From the NCBI RefSeq assembly GCF_000757425.2, contig NZ_JPKR02000004.1, positions 682,001 to 746,000 of the forward strand: a stretch of DNA of 64,000 nt, read 5' to 3'. Source of the DNA: Tatumella morbirosei. Lineage in GTDB: Bacteria > Pseudomonadota > Gammaproteobacteria > Enterobacterales > Enterobacteriaceae. The position numbers and the translations under genes are program-made. Shown here one piece after another: positions 36,483 through 46,263 of this stretch. Numbering within the stretch: position 1 is the stretch's first letter; every line of letters begins with the position of its first letter. The notes under the pieces are model-generated. The model was not told the origin of the DNA and made no database searches. It worked only from the letters and a program-made list of their open reading frames with translations.

Positions 36483-36853
36483 TGACACAGAAGACACCCA
36501 AAGAAAGAGCGATGAAGACCATTACCTCGAAGCTGGAAAAACATGAGGAATTACATAGCCGGGACCTGATGAGGTTCCTCTATCAATCACTCGGCATCAC
36601 AGAAGAAGGCGCGAGTAATTATATTGTGATTGCTTACCGGGCAGGGATTTTAAGGCGCGGGACCAGGCGAATAAAAAGCGGCTTCATGTATCGGCTGGCT
36701 GAAAAATTTCCGGATTGGGGCGATTGCTTCAGGGTCGATGAAAGGGAAGCTTTGGCGGCAAAGTCCCGGCACTTCAGCGACATCGTTACATCGTACAAAG
36801 CAACAAGCAGGGTATACCAGTTCGACCAGCTAATCAGGGGGTGCCATGGCTAG
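36482..36853 (+). CDS. unknown nin-region protein (123 aa)
   Basis: Start 36482 overlaps the dam stop (TAATG). Winged-helix-like order (ERAMKTITSKLEKHEELHSR, then AYRAGILRRGTRR). A DNA-binding role is plausible but not shown. Confidence 0.65.
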   Translation: MTQKTPKERAMKTITSKLEKHEELHSRDLMRFLYQSLGITEEGASNYIVIAYRAGILRRGTRRIKSGFMYRLAEKFPDWGDCFRVDEREALAAKSRHFSDIVTSYKATSRVYQFDQLIRGCHG

Positions 36854-37013
36854 CCCTATGCAACGAGCTATAGACCACCTGATATTCACTCCCACCAAGC
36901 GTTCCCGCAACAAACCCAAACCAATCCCGTCAGCATCCGAGGTCACTACATACGACCCCGGCTATCGGCTCCGTAAGCGGAAATATGACTGCATGAGAAT
37001 GAGGCGCATATGA
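36846..37013 (+). CDS. ninE: NinE family protein
   Basis: 55 residues with the NinE core FTPTKRSRNKPKPIPSASEV and a basic tail. Strong GGGGG-type site before the ATG. Overlaps the previous stop by eight bases and the next start by ATGA. Function of NinE is unknown. Confidence 0.85.
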   Translation: MASPMQRAIDHLIFTPTKRSRNKPKPIPSASEVTTYDPGYRLRKRKYDCMRMRRI

Positions 37014-37177
37014 CGAAAGAAACCGAATGTACAGCCTGCGGCTTTCCCTCCAATGACGGGAAACTCTGTGACTCATGCGAAGAACTGTACAGCGCAAAGA
37101 GCCCGAACTTTTACGACCTGGGAGGTGATGATGGTCAGGCAGAAAAAGCCGAAACCAAAAACTTGCCGCCACTGTAA
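37010..37177 (+). CDS. ninF: NinF-like zinc-ribbon protein
   Basis: 55 residues with paired C-x2-C motifs (CTACGFPSNDGKLCDSC) typical of NinF. Overlaps ninE by ATGA and ninG by 47 bases. Function unknown. Confidence 0.7.
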   Translation: MTKETECTACGFPSNDGKLCDSCEELYSAKSPNFYDLGGDDGQAEKAETKNLPPL

Positions 37178-37706
37178 ATCGAAATACTTCCCCCGCACCA
37201 CCACCCAGATAGTCTGCTCACCATCCTGCGCAATCCAATACAGCAAGCACCAATCAGCGAAACAGGCTGAGCGGCAGGCTATTGCCGATCGGAAAGCGCA
37301 CCGGGAGCGTAAAGCAGACCTGAAGCCATTAAGCCACTGGATGAACATCACCCAGCGGGCGTTTAACGACTTTATCCGGGCGCGGGACGGGGAGGTATGC
37401 ATCAGTTGCGGCAGCCGGTCGGCGGTCAGTTATCACGCCGGGCATTACCGGACAACGAAGGCAGCCAGTCAGCTCAGATTCAACGAGGATAACTGCCATA
37501 GCCAATGTTCATCCTGTAATACTCACCACTCCGGAAATATTGGTCCTTACCGCCTCAACCTGATAGCCAAAATCGGGCCCGAGCGCGTCGAGGCGATTGA
37601 AAACAGCAACGAGCCACACCGATACACCAGAGAAGAACTGGAATCGCTCAGAGCGCGTTACAGAAAGAAAACCAGAGAGCTGATAAAACAGCGGGAGGGA
37701 GCATGA
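37131..37706 (+). CDS. ninG: NinG/Rap-type Holliday junction endonuclease
   Basis: 191 residues. N-terminal zinc finger (CRHCKSKYF...CSPSC), basic coiled middle, then the HNH-like core CISCGSRSAVSYHAGHYRTT, LRFNEDNCHSQCSSCN and GNIGPYRLNLI, as in lambda NinG (Rap). It targets recombination branch points. Start 37131 follows GGGAGG by five bases. Confidence 0.93.
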   Translation: MVRQKKPKPKTCRHCKSKYFPRTTTQIVCSPSCAIQYSKHQSAKQAERQAIADRKAHRERKADLKPLSHWMNITQRAFNDFIRARDGEVCISCGSRSAVSYHAGHYRTTKAASQLRFNEDNCHSQCSSCNTHHSGNIGPYRLNLIAKIGPERVEAIENSNEPHRYTREELESLRARYRKKTRELIKQREGA

Positions 37707-38089
37707 GCACAGAAGACGAATTAGAAAACGTTGTAATTTTCCCGACGCAAAAGGATGACTTAAAAAACGGCCTATCTATGCAGTTTGAAGGTGATAGGGA
37801 TAAATCGAGGCTATGCCCACACGATGCTGTATGGGTTAACTCTGAAGACCGAGTAGTTAGGTGTAGAAGGTGTGAAGCCATACTCGACCCATTCAACTTT
37901 ATTTTAAGTCTGTGCGACAAGGAATCGAGATATTCAGAAAGCGTTAAGTATCTACGCAGGGAAGAGGAACAACGGCGGCTAAATATCGAAAAACTAATTC
38001 AGATAGAACGCAATGCCAAAGCCAGAATACGTAAGGCCGGACACAAGGAGCCTCTACCACTGTGGCAAAACGAGAGGGTTAAATCATGA
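37703..38089 (+). CDS. unknown zinc-ribbon phage protein (128 aa)
   Basis: Contains one zinc ribbon (CPHDAVWVN...VVRCRRCEAIL) and a basic C-terminal helix (YLRREEEQRRLNIEKLIQ). Overlaps ninG by ATGA. Function unknown. Confidence 0.65.
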   Translation: MSTEDELENVVIFPTQKDDLKNGLSMQFEGDRDKSRLCPHDAVWVNSEDRVVRCRRCEAILDPFNFILSLCDKESRYSESVKYLRREEEQRRLNIEKLIQIERNAKARIRKAGHKEPLPLWQNERVKS

Positions 38090-38199
38090 CCTGGCTAACC
38101 CGAATCCTCAACCACTTCACCCCGATCACTCCGACAGTAAAACCCGCACACGTTCAGTCATGGGATGCAAAACCCAGGAGGAAAAAGAATGCGAATTGA
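38086..38199 (+). CDS. tiny basic phage protein (37 aa)
   Basis: MTWLTRILNHFTPITPTVK..., coupled by ATGA to the previous gene and overlapping the Q-like start. Its C-terminus encodes the AGGAGG site used by the next gene. Confidence 0.5.
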   Translation: MTWLTRILNHFTPITPTVKPAHVQSWDAKPRRKKNAN

Positions 38200-38812
38200 A
38201 CATGACTACAGGGCAGTGGTGAAAATTACGCCCATTCGGTCGGCTGCTGACATGCGTAGGATATTTGGCAATGGCTGGAAAACAATTAACGAGTCGCAGC
38301 GTTGTTGGGTGCGGCATATGCTCATTTTGTGGGGCCAGCACCTGGGTAATGAAGAATATGAAAGAGGGCAGGTTAACATCATTGGCCGGTTAATGATGCG
38401 ATCTGAATGGAGTGAGCAGAAGGGTAAGCAGATTGAGAAGGTAGTATCTCAGCTTTACTGCGAAGGGCTTCGCGGAGATGAACTATTCCGCAAGGCCCGT
38501 GACTTATTAGTACCGCAATCATCCGCAGCCAACATCATCTCTCTCGCCAAAGAATCCGATGATGCTGACTTTGTGGAACGCGTAATGACAAAGACTTTTG
38601 GTCGGGACAACCCGATCAGGTCTGTAGCCAGATTACGGTACTGTAAGTGCAAAAGCTCGCAAGATATTCAGCGCTCACTTTCTTATTTCACTGGCATAAC
38701 ACCCAAGGAGGCCAGAAACAGAATGGAATGGGCTGAAAACATACTTGAAGGAGAAATGTTTTATGCTTCGCAGCGTGAATTGAGGAAGGAAATTCCATTA
38801 ATTGCCGCATAG
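38189..38812 (+). CDS. putative late antiterminator (Q position)
   Basis: 207 residues, start 38189 with AGGAGG seven bases upstream. Basic, helical; contains a C-x-C pair (RYCKCKSSQDIQRSLSYF) with a helix-turn-helix look. Not clearly similar to lambda or P22 Q, but it is last in the pR operon and directly before tandem terminators and the lysis genes, the Q place. Another DNA-binding function cannot be excluded. Confidence 0.6.
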   Translation: MRIEHDYRAVVKITPIRSAADMRRIFGNGWKTINESQRCWVRHMLILWGQHLGNEEYERGQVNIIGRLMMRSEWSEQKGKQIEKVVSQLYCEGLRGDELFRKARDLLVPQSSAANIISLAKESDDADFVERVMTKTFGRDNPIRSVARLRYCKCKSSQDIQRSLSYFTGITPKEARNRMEWAENILEGEMFYASQRELRKEIPLIAA

Positions 38813-38901
38813 AGCACGAATAGCTAAAGCAGTCGGGCATGCAGTTGGGTATATTTACTGTAAGCTCGGAGCGTAAAAGCGAACAGAGCACACCAACATG
38901 A

Positions 38902-38926
38902 AACCTCGCCTCGGCGGGGTTTTTTT
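38902..38926 (+). terminator. tR'-like terminator 1
   Basis: CCTCGCC / GGCGGGG stem with a two-base loop, then TTTTTTT. It would stop late transcription until the antiterminator acts. Confidence 0.85.
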
Positions 38927-38940
38927 ATGCACAAAATATA

Positions 38941-38994
38941 AAGGCATTTGCAGGGTGTTTCCGGACGCTTTAGAGACTGCAAGTGCCTTTTTCT
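38941..38994 (+). terminator. tR'-like terminator 2
   Basis: Long stem AAGGCATTTGCAG / CTGCAAGTGCCTT (one mismatch) with a 23-base loop, then TTTTCTTTT. Confidence 0.75.
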
Positions 38995-39119
38995 TTTCTG
39001 CAAATTTCACCCTCTGCCAATCGACGACCACACAAAACCTTCTCTGACTGTAGCGTTTAACGGCAGTGGGTGAACCCTTACACACAGCACCGAGCTTTTT
39101 CTAAGCAAAGGTGGAAACT

Positions 39120-39371
39120 ATGAAGATAAATATTATGCCCGACAAAATTGCATCGGCGGCAAGCTATTGCGTGTCCGGCACACTTGTCTGTGGAGGTAGC
39201 GTGGCTCAATGGATCAGTGACCTCGACTGGAACAAGATAGCCGTTATCAGCGGGATTATCGTGGGCGTGGCAACACTACTGGTGAATGCCTGGTACAAAA
39301 GCCAGACGCTGAAAGCCTACAAAGATTCTATTGCCCGGGGAATCCCCAGCGCTCCACCTGAGGGTGACTAA
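39120..39371 (+). CDS. holin (phage 21 S-like)
   Basis: 83 residues with two membrane helices (SYCVSGTLVCGGSVAQWI; IAVISGIIVGVATLLVNAWY) in the class II/pinholin style. AAAGGTGG precedes the ATG. Next to a SAR endolysin, so it probably depolarises the membrane to trigger endolysin release. Confidence 0.85.
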   Translation: MKINIMPDKIASAASYCVSGTLVCGGSVAQWISDLDWNKIAVISGIIVGVATLLVNAWYKSQTLKAYKDSIARGIPSAPPEGD

Positions 39372-39372
39372 T

Positions 39373-39858
39373 ATGGCAATGTCACCTTCTCTCAGAAAGA
39401 AGCTGATAGCTGCTGTGGGTGGAGGTGCTATCGCCATAGCGTCAGTATTCATCCCTTCGCTGGAAGGAACAGAGCACACGCCATATCGTGACGGTGGAGG
39501 AGTCTGGACTGTATGCACAGGACACACAGGGCCGGATGTTATCCCCGGTCATCGGTACACCGATGCTCAGTGTGATGAATTTCTGAAAGCTGACCTCAGA
39601 ACGGCAAACAATGCCGTCACCCGAAATGTAAAAGTCCCTATGAACGAAATGCAGGAAGCGGCCCTGACCAGTTTCGTGTTTAACGTAGGTGCGGGAAATT
39701 TTGCGAGGTCATCGCTACTGAAACAGATTAATGCCGGCCATTACACTGCAGCCTGCGATTCACTCACTCGGTGGGTGTATATCGGCCAGGTGAAATCACC
39801 CGGGCTAATGAACAGGCGGGAAATCGAAAAAGAAATCTGTCTGTGGGGTGATAAATGA
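39373..39858 (+). CDS. SAR endolysin (phage lysozyme, GH24)
   Basis: 161 residues. The N-terminal weakly hydrophobic signal-anchor-release segment (LIAAVGGGAIAIASVFIP) precedes a T4/P22-type muramidase. Catalytic triad spacing E-x8-D-x5-T is in EGTEHTPYRDGGGVWT, and the C-terminal RREIEKEICLWG is typical. Like P22 gp19 and phage 21 R. Confidence 0.95.
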   Translation: MAMSPSLRKKLIAAVGGGAIAIASVFIPSLEGTEHTPYRDGGGVWTVCTGHTGPDVIPGHRYTDAQCDEFLKADLRTANNAVTRNVKVPMNEMQEAALTSFVFNVGAGNFARSSLLKQINAGHYTAACDSLTRWVYIGQVKSPGLMNRREIEKEICLWGDK

Positions 39859-40331
39859 CCTGGCTACTGACCAACTGGCGTTACGTCCTGATTACTGTTC
39901 TGGCCGGTATCGTTATCAGCATTTACAGCTTGATGAATAATTACCGACATGCTGCCGATGAGTGGAAAGAGAAATCCAGCCAGCAAGCCGCTCTGGCCGA
40001 CTCCCGGATGAAAACCATTAACGATATGCAGGCACAGCAGAAAGTCGTCTCTGATATCGACAACCAGTACCAGACAACCATCAAGGCCAAAGACGATGAA
40101 ATCAATTCCCTGCGTAATAGCGTTGATGCTGGTTCTGTCCGGCTGCGCGTCAAGGCAGTATGTCCGGCAGGAGTGTCCAAAACCGGCACCACCGCCAGCA
40201 GCACTAATGCAACCAGCGCCGAACTCGATCCAGACGCTCGACAAAATTATTACACCCTCAGAAGCCAATTAGCCCAGGCCACAGCCCAGATTAACGGCCT
40301 GCAGGCTTACATCAGGGAAATCACTAAATGA
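39855..40331 (+). CDS. Rz: Rz inner-membrane spanin
   Basis: 158 residues: N-terminal membrane anchor (YVLITVLAGIVISIYSL) then a periplasmic coiled coil. With Rz1 it fuses inner and outer membranes at lysis. Overlaps the endolysin by ATGA and contains the whole Rz1 gene in the +1 frame. Confidence 0.9.
   Translation: MTWLLTNWRYVLITVLAGIVISIYSLMNNYRHAADEWKEKSSQQAALADSRMKTINDMQAQQKVVSDIDNQYQTTIKAKDDEINSLRNSVDAGSVRLRVKAVCPAGVSKTGTTASSTNATSAELDPDARQNYYTLRSQLAQATAQINGLQAYIREITK
40096..40272 (+). CDS. Rz1: Rz1 outer-membrane lipoprotein spanin (nested in Rz)
   Basis: 58 residues in the +1 frame inside Rz. Signal peptide with lipobox LSGC (MLVLSGCAS), then a Pro-rich mature part (CPKPAPPPAALMQPAP). 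Size, position and composition match Rz1 proteins. Confidence 0.92.
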   Translation: MKSIPCVIALMLVLSGCASRQYVRQECPKPAPPPAALMQPAPNSIQTLDKIITPSEAN

Positions 40332-40630
40332 AATTCATCACATGGCTAATCAGCCTGTTTAACAGAGAGAAAGAGAAAATGACCGAACCAGTAGCAGATT
40401 CCGCAGTAGCAGAACAGCCAGCCGTAGCTCAACCGGAAGTAGCACATCCCGCAGTAGCAGAAGCCGCACAGCCAGCAACTATCGAAACAGCAGGCGAGAA
40501 GATTTATTCCGAAGTCGAACTGGTAGCGGAACAACTGAAGAAACTGGTCGCTGCTGCCGGTACCAGCGCACACCTGGTAATCGATGAACTCATCGACACG
40601 GCAATCAAAATCGTAAACCCCGGTAAGTGA
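40328..40630 (+). CDS. Ala/Val/Pro-rich unknown protein (100 aa)
   Basis: Short hydrophobic start (MKFITWLISLFNREK), a repetitive VAxxxAVAQPEVAHPAVAE linker and a helical C-terminus. Overlaps Rz by ATGA and the next gene's upstream region. Could be membrane-tethered. Function unknown. Confidence 0.55.
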   Translation: MKFITWLISLFNREKEKMTEPVADSAVAEQPAVAQPEVAHPAVAEAAQPATIETAGEKIYSEVELVAEQLKKLVAAAGTSAHLVIDELIDTAIKIVNPGK

Positions 40631-40641
40631 AGGAGAGCATC

Positions 40642-40914
40642 ATGAACTTTGGACAGGCATTAGAAGCGGTAAAGGCTGGTGCGAAGATTTATCGCCAAGG
40701 CTGGAACGGTAAGGGTCAGTTCGTCATCAAGGCGGGTGGTTATACCGTGAATGAGCCCCGACCAGGCTCTGACTATGCGAAAGCCGGTATTGCAGGTGAA
40801 TTTACTATTCAGCCTCATCTCGATTTGAAAAATGCGCAGGGGCAGATGCAGCCAGGCTGGGTGCCATCCCAAGGTGATTTGTTTGCTGAAGACTGGATTG
40901 CTGAATCACCGTAG
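40642..40914 (+). CDS. DUF2829 protein, Tad2-like (Thoeris anti-defence)
   Basis: 90 residues. Marks of the DUF2829/Tad2 family: FGQALEAVKAGAKIYRQGWN, GKGQFVIKAGG, then PHLDLKNAQGQMQPGWVPS and the end DLFAEDWIAE. Tad2 proteins soak up cyclic ADP-ribose-type signals (and some bind CBASS nucleotides) to disarm host defence. Start 40642 has AAGGAGA upstream. Location between lysis and head genes is a usual place for accessory genes. Anti-defence activity is inferred from family. Confidence 0.85.
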   Translation: MNFGQALEAVKAGAKIYRQGWNGKGQFVIKAGGYTVNEPRPGSDYAKAGIAGEFTIQPHLDLKNAQGQMQPGWVPSQGDLFAEDWIAESP

Positions 40915-40980
40915 TAATCAGAACAGAGGCCATTGCGGTGGCCTCGATTGTGATTACCCGGCAAGTAACTTCACTGCCAT

Positions 40981-41008
40981 AACCTGCCCCAAAAAGGCAG
41001 GTTTTTTA
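40981..41008 (+). terminator. intrinsic terminator after the Tad2-like gene
   Basis: AACCTGCC / GGCAGGTT stem with a seven-base loop, then TTTTA. Confidence 0.85.
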
Positions 41009-41032
41009 TTATCAGAAGAAGAAGGAAAAGTA

Positions 41033-41413
41033 ATGTTTACAGTTAAATCAATTATCAACGGCGTTACTCACATCTGTGAACAGGACAGCGTAACAATTGC
41101 CCGTCCAGATTCCGAAAGGTTTGCGGAAATACTGAAGCAAACCAACAGCCACTCGAACCCCGATTTTGTTATCTGGCTCCCTGATGTTTACGCCGACGCA
41201 GAATGCAAAGACGCTATTCAGGAAGAAGAGTTGATATTCAGTGAAAGGTTTGAAGTCCTTGATACTGATGCTATAGCCATCCTTGTCGAAGATTTTGAAA
41301 GCCCATGCCGTCCTAGTGAGGCATTCAAGGGGCTTAAATATCAATTCATCTATCCTGGCGATAATGTCTACGTCATGAATTCTCACGGATCGACTATCGA
41401 AGTAGTCAAATAA
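41033..41413 (+). CDS. unknown phage protein (126 aa)
   Basis: Start 41033 has AAGGAAAAG upstream. Acidic, mixed alpha/beta (FTVKSIINGVTHICEQDSV; the C-terminal YPGDNVYVMNSHGSTIEVV). Lies between two terminators as a separate unit, like accessory 'moron' genes. Not recognised. Confidence 0.65.
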   Translation: MFTVKSIINGVTHICEQDSVTIARPDSERFAEILKQTNSHSNPDFVIWLPDVYADAECKDAIQEEELIFSERFEVLDTDAIAILVEDFESPCRPSEAFKGLKYQFIYPGDNVYVMNSHGSTIEVVK

Positions 41414-41428
41414 TTACCCGAACTCCCC

Positions 41429-41456
41429 AAGCTCACTTTAATCGGTGGGCTTTTTT
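41429..41456 (+). terminator. intrinsic terminator
   Basis: AAGCTCAC / GTGGGCTT stem (one G-U pair), then TTTTTTA. Confidence 0.8.
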
Positions 41457-41520
41457 ATGTCTGCATCACAGAGCATCCATCTGGGTGCTGTTTAATGCAA
41501 TCATCCTACAGGACAACATC

Positions 41521-41973
41521 ATGACCAATCCTAACTACATCCCACAGTGGCCGCTGTACAAAGACACTGACGGAATTTACATCCGCGCACTGCCGATTAA
41601 ATCCATCAAGTACGCTAACGATGGTTCCGGCCTGGTATCTTTCGACGGAGCATATAACGAGCAGTACATCTCTGCAGCGTTCGCCGCAACATTCAACCCG
41701 CAAGCCGGTGGTTATCTGTTTAACAGCCAGTACGGTGAAATCCTGTACCTGAGTAAAACTGACTTCGAAGCGAAGTATACCGCTGACACTGAGGGCCAAG
41801 GCGCTAAAGGTGACAAAGGTGACAAAGGAGATACGGGAGCTACCGGTGCCAAAGGTGATACAGGGCTTGGCATTAAATCAATTGCTGCTGCACAGGCAAG
41901 CGGCACGGTAACGCTGACTTTCACGATGACTGACGGAACGACTCAGACAGCATCGTACGCTCTTCCTGCATAG
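41521..41973 (+). CDS. collagen-like repeat protein
   Basis: 150 residues. N-terminal domain about 90 residues, then Gly-X-Y triplets (GAKGDKGDKGDTGATGAK) and a C-terminal beta part ending in Ala. Such triplets form trimeric collagen-like rods, often in phage tail fibres. Here it stands alone before the terminase genes, so it may be a virion decoration or an accessory protein. Confidence 0.7.
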   Translation: MTNPNYIPQWPLYKDTDGIYIRALPIKSIKYANDGSGLVSFDGAYNEQYISAAFAATFNPQAGGYLFNSQYGEILYLSKTDFEAKYTADTEGQGAKGDKGDKGDTGATGAKGDTGLGIKSIAAAQASGTVTLTFTMTDGTTQTASYALPA

Positions 41974-42095
41974 TTTATAAAGTTCTGCAAAGGTCATCAA
42001 ATTGGTGGCCTTAACAGAGTTTTATATATGATTTCATCCAGGCCAGTCACCAGATTCCCGGGGCTGGTATTTTTATTTGTAGAGGAATGTTCTGT

Positions 42096-42584
42096 ATGGC
42101 AGCACCAAAGGGTAACCGATTTTGGGAGGCCCGCAGTAGTCATGGGCGTAATCCTAAGTTCGAATCCCCTGAAGCGCTGTGGACTGCCTGTTGTGAATAC
42201 TTCGAATGGGTTGAAGCTAATCCGCTGTGGGAAATGAAAGCTTTCGCATATCAGGGAGAAGTGACACAAGAACCTATCGCTAAGATGCGAGCGATGACGA
42301 TTACCGGCTTGTGCATATTCCTCGATATCACTCGGCAGACATGGGGAACCTTCCGTGTAACAGAAGGTTTTTCTGACGTCACCACGCGAGCAGAGGAAAT
42401 CATCTACGACCAGAAGTTTTCTGGCGCCGCTGCTGACCTTCTTAACGCAAACATCATCGCCCGGGACCTGGGCTTAAAAGAGCAATCGCAAGTCGAGGAC
42501 GTGACACCTGATAAGGGAGATCGCGATAAGCGCCGCTCCCGAATACAGGAGTTACTGAGCCGTGGTAAGCGAAACGATGCTTGA
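42096..42584 (+). CDS. 3: terminase small subunit, P22 gp3-like
   Basis: 162 residues, very similar to P22 gp3 from the start ([20 protein letters not shown]). It recognises pac and starts headful packaging. Start at 42096 follows the P22 protein. In P22 the pac site is inside this gene. Confidence 0.95.
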   Translation: MAAPKGNRFWEARSSHGRNPKFESPEALWTACCEYFEWVEANPLWEMKAFAYQGEVTQEPIAKMRAMTITGLCIFLDITRQTWGTFRVTEGFSDVTTRAEEIIYDQKFSGAAADLLNANIIARDLGLKEQSQVEDVTPDKGDRDKRRSRIQELLSRGKRNDA

Positions 42585-44061
42585 TGACCTCTCAGAAGAC
42601 GAGCAGATAGAACTGCTTGAGCTTCTGGAGGAAGAAGAGAACTACCGAAAGACACACCAGTTATTTGATTACCACCCCTACGGTAAACAGCGTGAATTTA
42701 TCGATGCTGGACACGACTTCACTGAACGATGCTTCATGGCTGGTAACCAGCTAGGTAAGTCATATTCCGGCGGTGCCGAAGTAGCATTTCACCTGACTGG
42801 CCGTTACCCTGGCACCAAAGGTTATCCGAATGATGGTGCTTACGGTGGTGAGTGGGGAGGCAAACGATTCTATGAGCCTGTGGTGTTCTGGGTTGGTGGC
42901 GAGACTAACGAGACGGTAACCAAAACCACTCAGCGTATTCTCTGTGGCCGTATCGAGGAGAATGACGAGCCGGGCTACGGTTCAATCCCGAAAGAAGACA
43001 TCATTAGTTGGAAGAAGTCGCCGTTTTACCCGAACCTTGTCGATCACCTCCTAATAAAGCACCACACACCTGAGGGCGTTGAAGACGGCATATCAATCTG
43101 CTACTTCAAGCCGTACTCGCAGGGTCGCGCCAGATGGCAGGGCGATACTATTCACGGTGTATGGTTCGATGAAGAGCCACCATACAGCATTTACGGCGAA
43201 GGGCTGACCCGTACCAATAAATACGGCCAGTTCTCTCTGCTGACATTCACCCCGCTGATGGGGATGTCTGATGTTGTCACAAAGTTCCTGAAGAATCCGA
43301 GCAAAATGCAGAAGGTGGTCAACATGACCATCTACGATGCAGATCACTATACCGAAGAGCAGAAAGAGCAAATCATCGCCTCTTACCCTGAGCATGAGCG
43401 TGAAGCACGTGCGCGGGGTATTCCGACAATGGGTAGCGGTCGAATATTTCAGATACCCGAAGAAACCATCAAATGTCATCCGTTCGAATGCCCTGACCAT
43501 TTCTATGTTATCGATGCAATGGACTTTGGCTGGGATCACCCGCAGGCACAGGTGCAATTGTGGTGGGATAAAGACGCCGACACGATTTATGTTTCACGCG
43601 TCTGGAAGGACAAGGAGAAAACCGCAGTACAGGCATGGGGTGCTGTTAAGTCATGGGCTAATAAAATCCCCACCGCGTGGCCACACGATGGCAATCAGCA
43701 TGAAAAGGGCGGCGGTGAGCAGTTAAAGGCCCAATACGCTGACGCAGGCTTCCAGATGCTACCAGAACATGCCACATGGCCGGATGGCGGTAACGCTGTT
43801 GAGCCTGGCATATCTGAACTGCGTGACATGATGCTTGATGGCCGGTTTAAGGTGTTCAACACATGCGAACCATTCTTTGATGAGTTCCGACTCTACCACC
43901 GCGACGAAAACGGAAAGATTGTGAAGCTTAATGATGACGTCCTGTCAGCAGTTCGTTATGGCTACATGATGCGCCGGTTCGCCAAAATGATGCGTGATAT
44001 CAAAAAGCCGAAAGAGAAGAAAACACCGGCACCAATCAGACCAATTTCGCGAGGAAGATAA
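42562..44061 (+). CDS. 2: terminase large subunit, P22 gp2-like
   Basis: 499 residues, same as P22 gp2. Walker A-like segment [14 protein letters not shown], Walker B-like VWFDEEPP, and the nuclease domain starting [13 protein letters not shown]. It pumps DNA into the prohead and cuts it. The first codon is GTG; ATG at 42577 is an alternative. Confidence 0.97.
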   Translation: MVSETMLDDLSEDEQIELLELLEEEENYRKTHQLFDYHPYGKQREFIDAGHDFTERCFMAGNQLGKSYSGGAEVAFHLTGRYPGTKGYPNDGAYGGEWGGKRFYEPVVFWVGGETNETVTKTTQRILCGRIEENDEPGYGSIPKEDIISWKKSPFYPNLVDHLLIKHHTPEGVEDGISICYFKPYSQGRARWQGDTIHGVWFDEEPPYSIYGEGLTRTNKYGQFSLLTFTPLMGMSDVVTKFLKNPSKMQKVVNMTIYDADHYTEEQKEQIIASYPEHEREARARGIPTMGSGRIFQIPEETIKCHPFECPDHFYVIDAMDFGWDHPQAQVQLWWDKDADTIYVSRVWKDKEKTAVQAWGAVKSWANKIPTAWPHDGNQHEKGGGEQLKAQYADAGFQMLPEHATWPDGGNAVEPGISELRDMMLDGRFKVFNTCEPFFDEFRLYHRDENGKIVKLNDDVLSAVRYGYMMRRFAKMMRDIKKPKEKKTPAPIRPISRGR

Positions 44062-46238
44062 TGGCCGACACTAACGACAGACTGGATGACATTCTCGGTA
44101 AGTTTGACCGGGACTGGTCGGCCAGCGAAGAAGCCAGAACCGAAGCGAAGAACGACTTATTCTTCAGTCGGATCAGCCAGTGGGATGACTGGCTGACAAA
44201 ATACACAACCCTGCAGTATCGCGGACAGTTCGATATTGTGCGCCCGGTAGTGAGGAAACTGGTTGCTGAAATGCGTCAGAATCCGATTGATGTTCTGTTC
44301 CGGCCAAAGGATAACGCTGACCCGAACGCTGCTGAAATCCTGATGGGTATGTACCGAACCGACATGCGGCATAACACCGCGAAAACTTCGGTTAATGTGG
44401 CAGTGAAAGAGCAGATTGAGTGCGGCATCGGAGCCTGGCGTATCGTCACCGAGTATGAGGACGAGGACCCTACCAGTAATAACCAGATTATCCGGCGCGT
44501 TCCTATTCATGAAGCGTGTTCACACGTCATATGGGATGCAAACGCAAAGCAGCAGGATAAATCAGACGCTAAACACGTAACAGTAATCAGCGCGTTGTCG
44601 CAGGATGGCTGGGAGTCCTTTGCTGAAGAGTTAGGCCTTGATGCTACAGACATTCCCTCGTTTCAGTCACCTAATGACTGGCTTTTCCCCTGGCTGTCAA
44701 ATAACGTTATTCACATCGCTGAGTATTACGAAGTCGTAGAGAAGAAAGAAGTCGCTTTTATATACGAAGACCCGTTGACCGGTGAGCCAGTCAGCTACTT
44801 CAAGCGTGATATTCAGAACGTCATCGATATGCTGGCTGACCGTGGCATGAAAAAAATCGGTGAGCGCAAGATTAAACGCTGCCGTGTTTATAAAACCATT
44901 CTGTCATCATCTGCCATTCTGAAGAACAGGCAACTGATTGCCGGTGAACACCTACCGATTGTGCCGGTGTTCGGTGAGTGGGGATTTGTCGAGGATAAAG
45001 AGGTCTACGAAGGTATTGTCCGGCTGACGAAAGACGGCCAGCGCCTGCGTAACATGATTATGAGCTTTAACGCTGATATCGTTGCCAGAAACCCCCGCAA
45101 GAAACCAATCTTTTATCCTGAACAGATTGAAGGATATGAATACATGTATGCGGGTGATGCTGATTACCCGTACTACCTGCAAAACCGCACTGATGAAAGC
45201 AGCAATGATTTACCGCTCGGCGCTGTTGGCTACCTTGATGACCCGGAGATACCACCCGCAAACCAGTACGCTCTGCAGGCGGCATCTGACGCTGTTCAGC
45301 AGGTTGCTGATTTGGGCGTCGATAACCAGGCGGCTAATGGTCAGGTGGCTTTCGACACTGTTAATCAGTTAAACATGCGCTCAGACCTGCAAACATTCGT
45401 GTTTCAGGACAATCTCGCGACCGCAATGCGCCGTGATGGTGAAATCTACGCATCAATGGTCAGTGATATCTATGACGTTCCGCGCACTGTCACAATGACT
45501 CTGCCGGACGGTGAAGAGAAGACTGTCCAGACGATGACAAGTGTTGTTGATATCGCATCAGGGCAGACAGTTGTTCTGAATGATATCAGCGGCCGGTTTG
45601 AGTGTTACACCGATGTGGGCCCTTCATTCCAGTCAATGAAGGAGCAGCACCGCGCAGAACTGAAGGAGCTACTCAGTCAGATTGATCCGTCACAACAGGT
45701 GTGGAATGTGCTGTTACTGCAGTATCTGACGTTGCTGGATGGAAAAGGAATCGAAATCACCCGCGACTACGCCAACAAGCAACTCGTTATCCAGGGGCTT
45801 AAGCAGCCTGAAACAGCAGAGGAACAGCAGTGGTTACAGGAAGCGCAACAGCAGCAACAGAATCAACCTGACCCGGCAATGGTTCAGGCTCAGGGTGTAC
45901 TGGCGCAAGGTCAGGCAGAGCAGATGAAAGCTCAGAACCAGCAACAGGACCTGCAGATTAAAGCCTACACCGCGCAGCAGCAGGCGCAGTTAACCCAGGC
46001 TCAGGCAGTTCAGGCGCTGGCTAACGCTAAATCACTTAACGACAGGTCATTGCGGGATGCATTAAGTGTCCTGTCTGACTGGTATCAGAAACAAAACACA
46101 GCGGCACATAACGATGCGGACCAGATGCTACGTGCCAATCAGCAGCATCACGGCCAGCAACTCGATATTGCCAACCTCCTGCAACAGCAGAGTCAGCAGC
46201 AACAAAATCAACAACCTTCCGCCATTCCCGGCGAGTAA
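44061..46238 (+). CDS. 1: portal protein, P22 gp1-like
   Basis: 725 residues, the length of P22 gp1. Dodecameric DNA gateway at one capsid vertex. The C-terminal ~110 residues are Gln/Ala-rich and helical, matching the long barrel tube of P22 portal that senses DNA fill. Coupled to gp2 by TAATG. Confidence 0.96.
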   Translation: MADTNDRLDDILGKFDRDWSASEEARTEAKNDLFFSRISQWDDWLTKYTTLQYRGQFDIVRPVVRKLVAEMRQNPIDVLFRPKDNADPNAAEILMGMYRTDMRHNTAKTSVNVAVKEQIECGIGAWRIVTEYEDEDPTSNNQIIRRVPIHEACSHVIWDANAKQQDKSDAKHVTVISALSQDGWESFAEELGLDATDIPSFQSPNDWLFPWLSNNVIHIAEYYEVVEKKEVAFIYEDPLTGEPVSYFKRDIQNVIDMLADRGMKKIGERKIKRCRVYKTILSSSAILKNRQLIAGEHLPIVPVFGEWGFVEDKEVYEGIVRLTKDGQRLRNMIMSFNADIVARNPRKKPIFYPEQIEGYEYMYAGDADYPYYLQNRTDESSNDLPLGAVGYLDDPEIPPANQYALQAASDAVQQVADLGVDNQAANGQVAFDTVNQLNMRSDLQTFVFQDNLATAMRRDGEIYASMVSDIYDVPRTVTMTLPDGEEKTVQTMTSVVDIASGQTVVLNDISGRFECYTDVGPSFQSMKEQHRAELKELLSQIDPSQQVWNVLLLQYLTLLDGKGIEITRDYANKQLVIQGLKQPETAEEQQWLQEAQQQQQNQPDPAMVQAQGVLAQGQAEQMKAQNQQQDLQIKAYTAQQQAQLTQAQAVQALANAKSLNDRSLRDALSVLSDWYQKQNTAAHNDADQMLRANQQHHGQQLDIANLLQQQSQQQQNQQPSAIPGE

Positions 46239-46263
46239 CTTTATCCCTTCCATGAGGTGAATC

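Larger units (their letters stand above)
38813..39119 (+). promoter_or_regulatory. late control region (pR'/tR' position)
   Basis: About 300 bases between the Q-like gene and holin. They hold two strong terminators (38902-38926 and 38941-38994) but no gene. The late promoter is expected in 38820-38900; no -10/-35 pair there is clear enough to call. Confidence 0.55.

Noticed and set aside
38189..38812. Firm assignment as lambda or P22 Q
   Set aside because: Position fits but sequence is not clearly similar, so only a putative role is given.
41974..42095. Short gap between the collagen-like gene and terminase as a possible small gene
   Set aside because: Only spacer sequence and the gp3 ribosome site are visible.
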